From positions 1 to 8,799 of the forward strand of contig CAKZKZ010000607.1 in NCBI GenBank assembly GCA_937124495.1: DNA of 8,799 bases, written 5' to 3'. This document shows positions 6,496 through 8,799 of the stretch, piece after piece. Under the pieces are notes generated by a model that was not told the origin of the DNA, made no database searches, and was given only the letters and a program-made list of their open reading frames with translations. This DNA comes from an uncultured Dokdonia sp. Its GTDB lineage: Bacteria; Bacteroidota; Bacteroidia; Flavobacteriales; Flavobacteriaceae. How positions within the stretch are numbered: position 1 is the first letter of the stretch; every line of letters begins with the position of its first letter. The position numbers and the translations under genes were made by a program.

Positions 6496-7626
6496 TTACG
6501 AAAACATGTCCTTTACTTTCTCAAAGAAGGACTTATCTTCTTTCTCTGGATTAGGTACAAAATTTTCATCTTTAGCCATTTTTTCAAAAAATTGCTTTTG
6601 TTCTTTAGTCAATGTTTTTGGAGTCCATACATTTACATGAACTAACAAATCTCCTTTACCATATCCGTTTATAGAAGGAATTCCTTTTCCTCTAAGGCGT
6701 AAAATCTTTCCGCTTTGTACTCCAGCTTCTACTTTGATACGTACTTTCCCAGTAACCGTTTCAATTTCTTTTGAGCTTCCTAAAACAGCTTCACTGATAC
6801 TGACATACATATCATAATGAAGATTATCACCTTCTCTCTGTAGTTTTTCATGAGCTAATTCTTCTATAGCCACTAATAAATCTCCAGAAATTCCATTACC
6901 AGGAGCATCGTTTCCTCTTCCTTGTACTTTAAGTTGCATTCCGTCTACAACTCCTGCTGGTATTTTGATACTTACTGTTTCTTCTTCTACTTTTAACCCT
7001 TGTGCATCTGCTCCGTCTGGGCGTTTATCTATACTTTGTCCAGCACCTCCACAGGTGGAACATGGCGCTGAGGTTTGCATACGCCCTAATATCGTATTCT
7101 GTACACGTGTAACTTGTCCAGAACCTTTACAAGTTACACAGGTTTTATAGGTGACACCTGCTGCTTGTTTTTTACGCTTTACTTTGATTTTTTTCTCTAC
7201 GCCTTGTGCAATTTCTTCTAAAGTAAGTTTGACACGAATACGTAAGTGACTTCCTTTGGCACGTCGTTGTCCGCCGCCGCCAAAACCACCAAATCCAGAG
7301 AATCCACCTCCACCGCCGCCAAAAGCACCGCCAAAGATATCTCCAAACTGACTAAAGATGTCATCCATATTCATGCCACCTCCAGCACCACCAAAACCAC
7401 CACCTTCAAATGCCTTATGACCGTATTGATCGTAACGTGCCTTTTTCTGCTCATCACTTAACACCTCATAAGCTTCGGCAGCCTTTTTAAAGCTTTCTTC
7501 AGCCTCAGCATTTCCTGGGTTTTTATCAGGGTGAAATTCAATCGCTTTTTTACGATATGCTTTTTTAATTTCTGCTTGAGAAGCACCTTTTGAAATGCCT
7601 AAAATGTCGTAAAAATCTTCTTTCAT
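6496..7626 (-). CDS. dnaJ: Chaperone protein DnaJ (Hsp40) with reduced zinc domain
   Basis: Cytoplasmic co-chaperone that delivers unfolded proteins to DnaK and stimulates its ATPase. The 376 residues show the J domain (about 1-70) with HPD at 32-34, a Gly/Phe-rich linker (about 75-120), the substrate-binding beta domains (from about 125, with VSIKIPAGVVDGMQLKVQGRG at 218-238) and a C-terminal dimerisation part ending EKVKDMFS. The cysteine-rich region has only two CxxCxGxG motifs, CVTCKGSG (163-170) and CSTCGGAG (189-196), instead of the usual four. From their flanks (GQVTR, then TILGRMQT) these look like motifs 2 and 3, i.e. zinc centre II; KRPDGADAQG (201-210) sits where motif 4 is expected and has no Cys. 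The start gives the normal MKEDFYDILG. It follows grpE by 103 bases with no clear promoter or terminator between, so it is probably co-transcribed. Confidence 0.97.
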   Translation of the reverse strand: MKEDFYDILGISKGASQAEIKKAYRKKAIEFHPDKNPGNAEAEESFKKAAEAYEVLSDEQKKARYDQYGHKAFEGGGFGGAGGGMNMDDIFSQFGDIFGGAFGGGGGGFSGFGGFGGGGQRRAKGSHLRIRVKLTLEEIAQGVEKKIKVKRKKQAAGVTYKTCVTCKGSGQVTRVQNTILGRMQTSAPCSTCGGAGQSIDKRPDGADAQGLKVEEETVSIKIPAGVVDGMQLKVQGRGNDAPGNGISGDLLVAIEELAHEKLQREGDNLHYDMYVSISEAVLGSSKEIETVTGKVRIKVEAGVQSGKILRLRGKGIPSINGYGKGDLLVHVNVWTPKTLTKEQKQFFEKMAKDENFVPNPEKEDKSFFEKVKDMFS

Positions 7627-7729
7627 ATATAGTACCCAGCCTACCTGAGTATTGTATTAGTATAATCTCTTGTCGTACTCCTTTAGATAGACTGTAATTT
7701 TCAGATTATGGTTATTGCCTTTTCAAAAC

Positions 7730-8284
7730 TTACTTTCCTGTCACAACTTTAGGAAAACGAATCACCTTATCTCCTAAGGAATATCCTTTTTCTATCACGT
7801 CTACAATCTTACCAACCATTTTCTTACTAGGTGCAGGTATTTGCGTTATAGCTTCGTGTATCTCTGCATCAAAAGTATCTCCAGCTTTCACCTTTGTTTC
7901 TTCAAGACCTTTTGATTTTAAAGTTTCTTTTAATTTATTACTGATCAGCCCTACTCCTTTTGCAAGTTCTTTGTCTTTTGCTTTTGCTATCTCTGCCATC
8001 GCACGATCAAAATCATCTACTACAGGAAGTAATGATTGGATCACTTCTTGTCCCGCTGTTTTAAATAACTCTAAGCGCTCTTTTGTAGTACGACGTTTAT
8101 AGTTTTCAAACTCTGCAAAAAGTCTAATAAACTTATCTTTCTCTGCTTCTAGATCACTTTTTAACTGATCTACTTCACTTATTTCTACAGTAGCTTCATC
8201 TTTTGTATCTGTTGCAATATCTTCATTTTGATGCCCATCTACAGGAATATCTTCTACTTCTTGTGTGTTATCTTTTTTTGCCAT
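7730..8284 (-). CDS. grpE: Nucleotide exchange factor GrpE
   Basis: Cytoplasmic partner of DnaK that releases ADP so that the chaperone cycle can continue; it works as a dimer. The 184 residues have a charged, variable start (1-32), a long coiled-coil helix (about 33-80) with FIRLFAEFENYKRR (52-65), the four-helix part with LLPVVDDFDRA (85-95), and the C-terminal beta-wing with DAEIHEAI (139-146) and the GrpE signature VIEKGYSLGDKVIRFPKVVTG (163-183). Length is typical. The ATG at 8284 is supported by a Bacteroidota-type promoter 35 bases upstream. It heads the grpE-dnaJ unit and is divergent from the YceI-family gene. No CIRCE operator was found in the upstream region. Confidence 0.97.
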   Translation of the reverse strand: MAKKDNTQEVEDIPVDGHQNEDIATDTKDEATVEISEVDQLKSDLEAEKDKFIRLFAEFENYKRRTTKERLELFKTAGQEVIQSLLPVVDDFDRAMAEIAKAKDKELAKGVGLISNKLKETLKSKGLEETKVKAGDTFDAEIHEAITQIPAPSKKMVGKIVDVIEKGYSLGDKVIRFPKVVTGK

Positions 8285-8318
8285 AATTGGTAACTACTTC
8301 CATTTTTGATTGAGGTGG

Positions 8319-8351
8319 CAAAAGTACTGCCATTTCTGGAAAAAATGTCAA
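8319..8351 (-). promoter_or_regulatory. Predicted grpE promoter
   Basis: On the minus strand TACTTTTG (8326-8319) fits the Bacteroidota -7 box TAnnTTTG exactly. A TTG at 8351-8349 is a candidate -33 element, 22 bases upstream, at the long end of the accepted range. Transcription would start about 27-30 bases before the grpE ATG. Confidence 0.65.
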
Positions 8352-8376
8352 AATGTCATTGTATAATTAGCTAATT
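8343..8376. promoter_or_regulatory. Direct repeat and palindrome between divergent promoters
   Basis: Two abutting copies of AAATGTCA (8343-8350 and 8351-8358) overlap the candidate -33 element of grpE. A perfect 12-base palindrome, AATTAGCTAATT (8365-8376), lies just upstream. Together they sit about 64 bases or more before the box of the YceI-family gene. Position and symmetry suit a regulator binding site, but short AT-rich palindromes also arise by chance in such DNA. Confidence 0.3.
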
Positions 8377-8439
8377 CAGACATACGTCACACGATATGTT
8401 TTTAATATAAAATTAAAATAGGTGTGCTTATCTATTATG

Positions 8440-8447
8440 TACCTTTG
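8440..8447 (+). promoter_or_regulatory. Predicted promoter -7 box of the YceI-family gene
   Basis: TACCTTTG followed by CAC is an exact TAnnTTTG box of the kind common in Flavobacteriaceae. Its end is 29 bases before the ATG at 8477, giving a short A-rich leader. No TTG was found at the proper distance upstream, so the -33 element is weak or absent. Confidence 0.65.
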
Positions 8448-8476
8448 CACTTTATAAAACATCAAAACAATTTATA

Positions 8477-8799
8477 ATGAAAAAATTAATTGCAAATACA
8501 TTTGCTATTACGGCTATTTTGATCAGTACTATTGCTTGTAAAAGTGACACTAAAAATGAAACAGATGCCTCTACTGCAAAAGAAGTAGCGACTCCTGTAG
8601 CACAAGCAACTACATATACAGTAGATACCGCTACCTCTACTATTATGTGGAAAGGAACAAAACCAGCTGGAACTCATGAAGGCACTATTACTATACAATC
8701 TGGTTCTATTCAGGTAGCTGGAGATAAGGTTACAGGAGCTTTTGTCATAGATATGAACAGCATCACTGTCACCGACCTTGAAGGTGATAGCAAAGCAAG
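8477..8799 (+). CDS. YceI-family lipoprotein (3' end beyond window)
   Basis: First 107 codons of an exported lipoprotein. MKKLIANTFAITAILISTIAC is a type II signal peptide with the lipidated cysteine at 21; KSDT after it is compatible with the acidic export signal of Bacteroidota. A linker rich in Thr, Ala and Glu (25-45) follows, then the beginning of a YceI domain: TYTVDTATSTIMWKGTKPAG (46-65), THEGTITIQSG (66-76) and VTGAFVIDMNSITVTDLEG (84-102). YceI proteins fold as a lipocalin-like barrel, and one solved relative binds a polyprenyl lipid, so binding a hydrophobic molecule in the envelope is the likely role. It is the only clear plus-strand gene here and has its own predicted promoter. 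The start is fixed by the signal peptide. Family recognition rests on the N-terminal third of the domain only. Confidence 0.85.
   Translation, partial: MKKLIANTFAITAILISTIACKSDTKNETDASTAKEVATPVAQATTYTVDTATSTIMWKGTKPAGTHEGTITIQSGSIQVAGDKVTGAFVIDMNSITVTDLEGDSKA

Noticed and set aside
7246..7461. Plus-strand open frame opposite the Gly/Phe-rich part of dnaJ
   Set aside because: Low-complexity Thr/Ser-rich translation produced by the Gly codons of dnaJ on the other strand.
8285..8476. Search for a CIRCE heat-shock operator upstream of grpE
   Set aside because: Neither TTAGCACTC nor its partner GAGTGCTAA is present.
8486..8698. Minus-strand open frame inside the YceI-family gene
   Set aside because: Antisense shadow; the plus-strand frame has a signal peptide, lipobox and YceI motifs.
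1..8799. CRISPR arrays, insertion sequences, tRNA or rRNA genes
   Set aside because: No regularly spaced repeats, no transposase-like frames or terminal inverted repeats, and no cloverleaf or rRNA-like sequence noticed on either strand.

Overview
The window is AT-rich bacterial DNA that reads as a member of the Flavobacteriaceae (Bacteroidota), perhaps close to Dokdonia or Krokinobacter. Four things support this: promoter motifs of the Bacteroidota form TAnnTTTG, start codons with A/T-rich leaders and no Shine-Dalgarno sequence, lipoproteins with an acidic stretch just after the lipid-bearing cysteine, and DnaJ and ABC proteins of flavobacterial character. The genus is only a guess from memory of similar proteins.

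Nearly everything lies on the minus strand, so transcription runs from high to low coordinates. From the right edge: a plus-strand YceI-family lipoprotein gene (8477 to the edge, incomplete) is divergent from grpE (8284-7730), which is followed by dnaJ (7626-6496). A 353-base gap follows with two consecutive intrinsic terminators that close the grpE-dnaJ unit. Next come two tandemly duplicated leucine-rich-repeat lipoprotein genes (6142-5120 and 5069-4065). Then comes a tightly packed cluster: an ABC exporter ATPase (3987-3052), its ABC-2 type permease (3055-1757), an MscS-type mechanosensitive channel (1772 or 1757 to 858) and the first 273 codons of a sigma-54-dependent response regulator (820 to the left edge).

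There are three functional blocks. GrpE and DnaJ are the nucleotide exchange factor and J-domain co-chaperone of DnaK; dnaK itself is not here. The duplicated lipoproteins are probably anchored at the cell envelope and may bind a ligand. The ATPase-permease-channel-regulator run has stop/start overlaps of 4 bases and 1 or 16 bases, then a 37-base gap, so co-expression is likely. It joins an exporter of unknown substrate, an osmotic safety valve and a two-component regulator whose histidine kinase is not visible.

No mobile element, CRISPR array, tRNA or rRNA is seen. I see no clear new system. The best leads are a DnaJ that keeps only two of the four zinc-binding motifs, a long palindrome built on TTTCGCGAAAG that occurs twice inside coding sequence, a GAFTSA variant of the sigma-54 contact loop, and the lipoprotein duplication whose ends are far better conserved than its middle.
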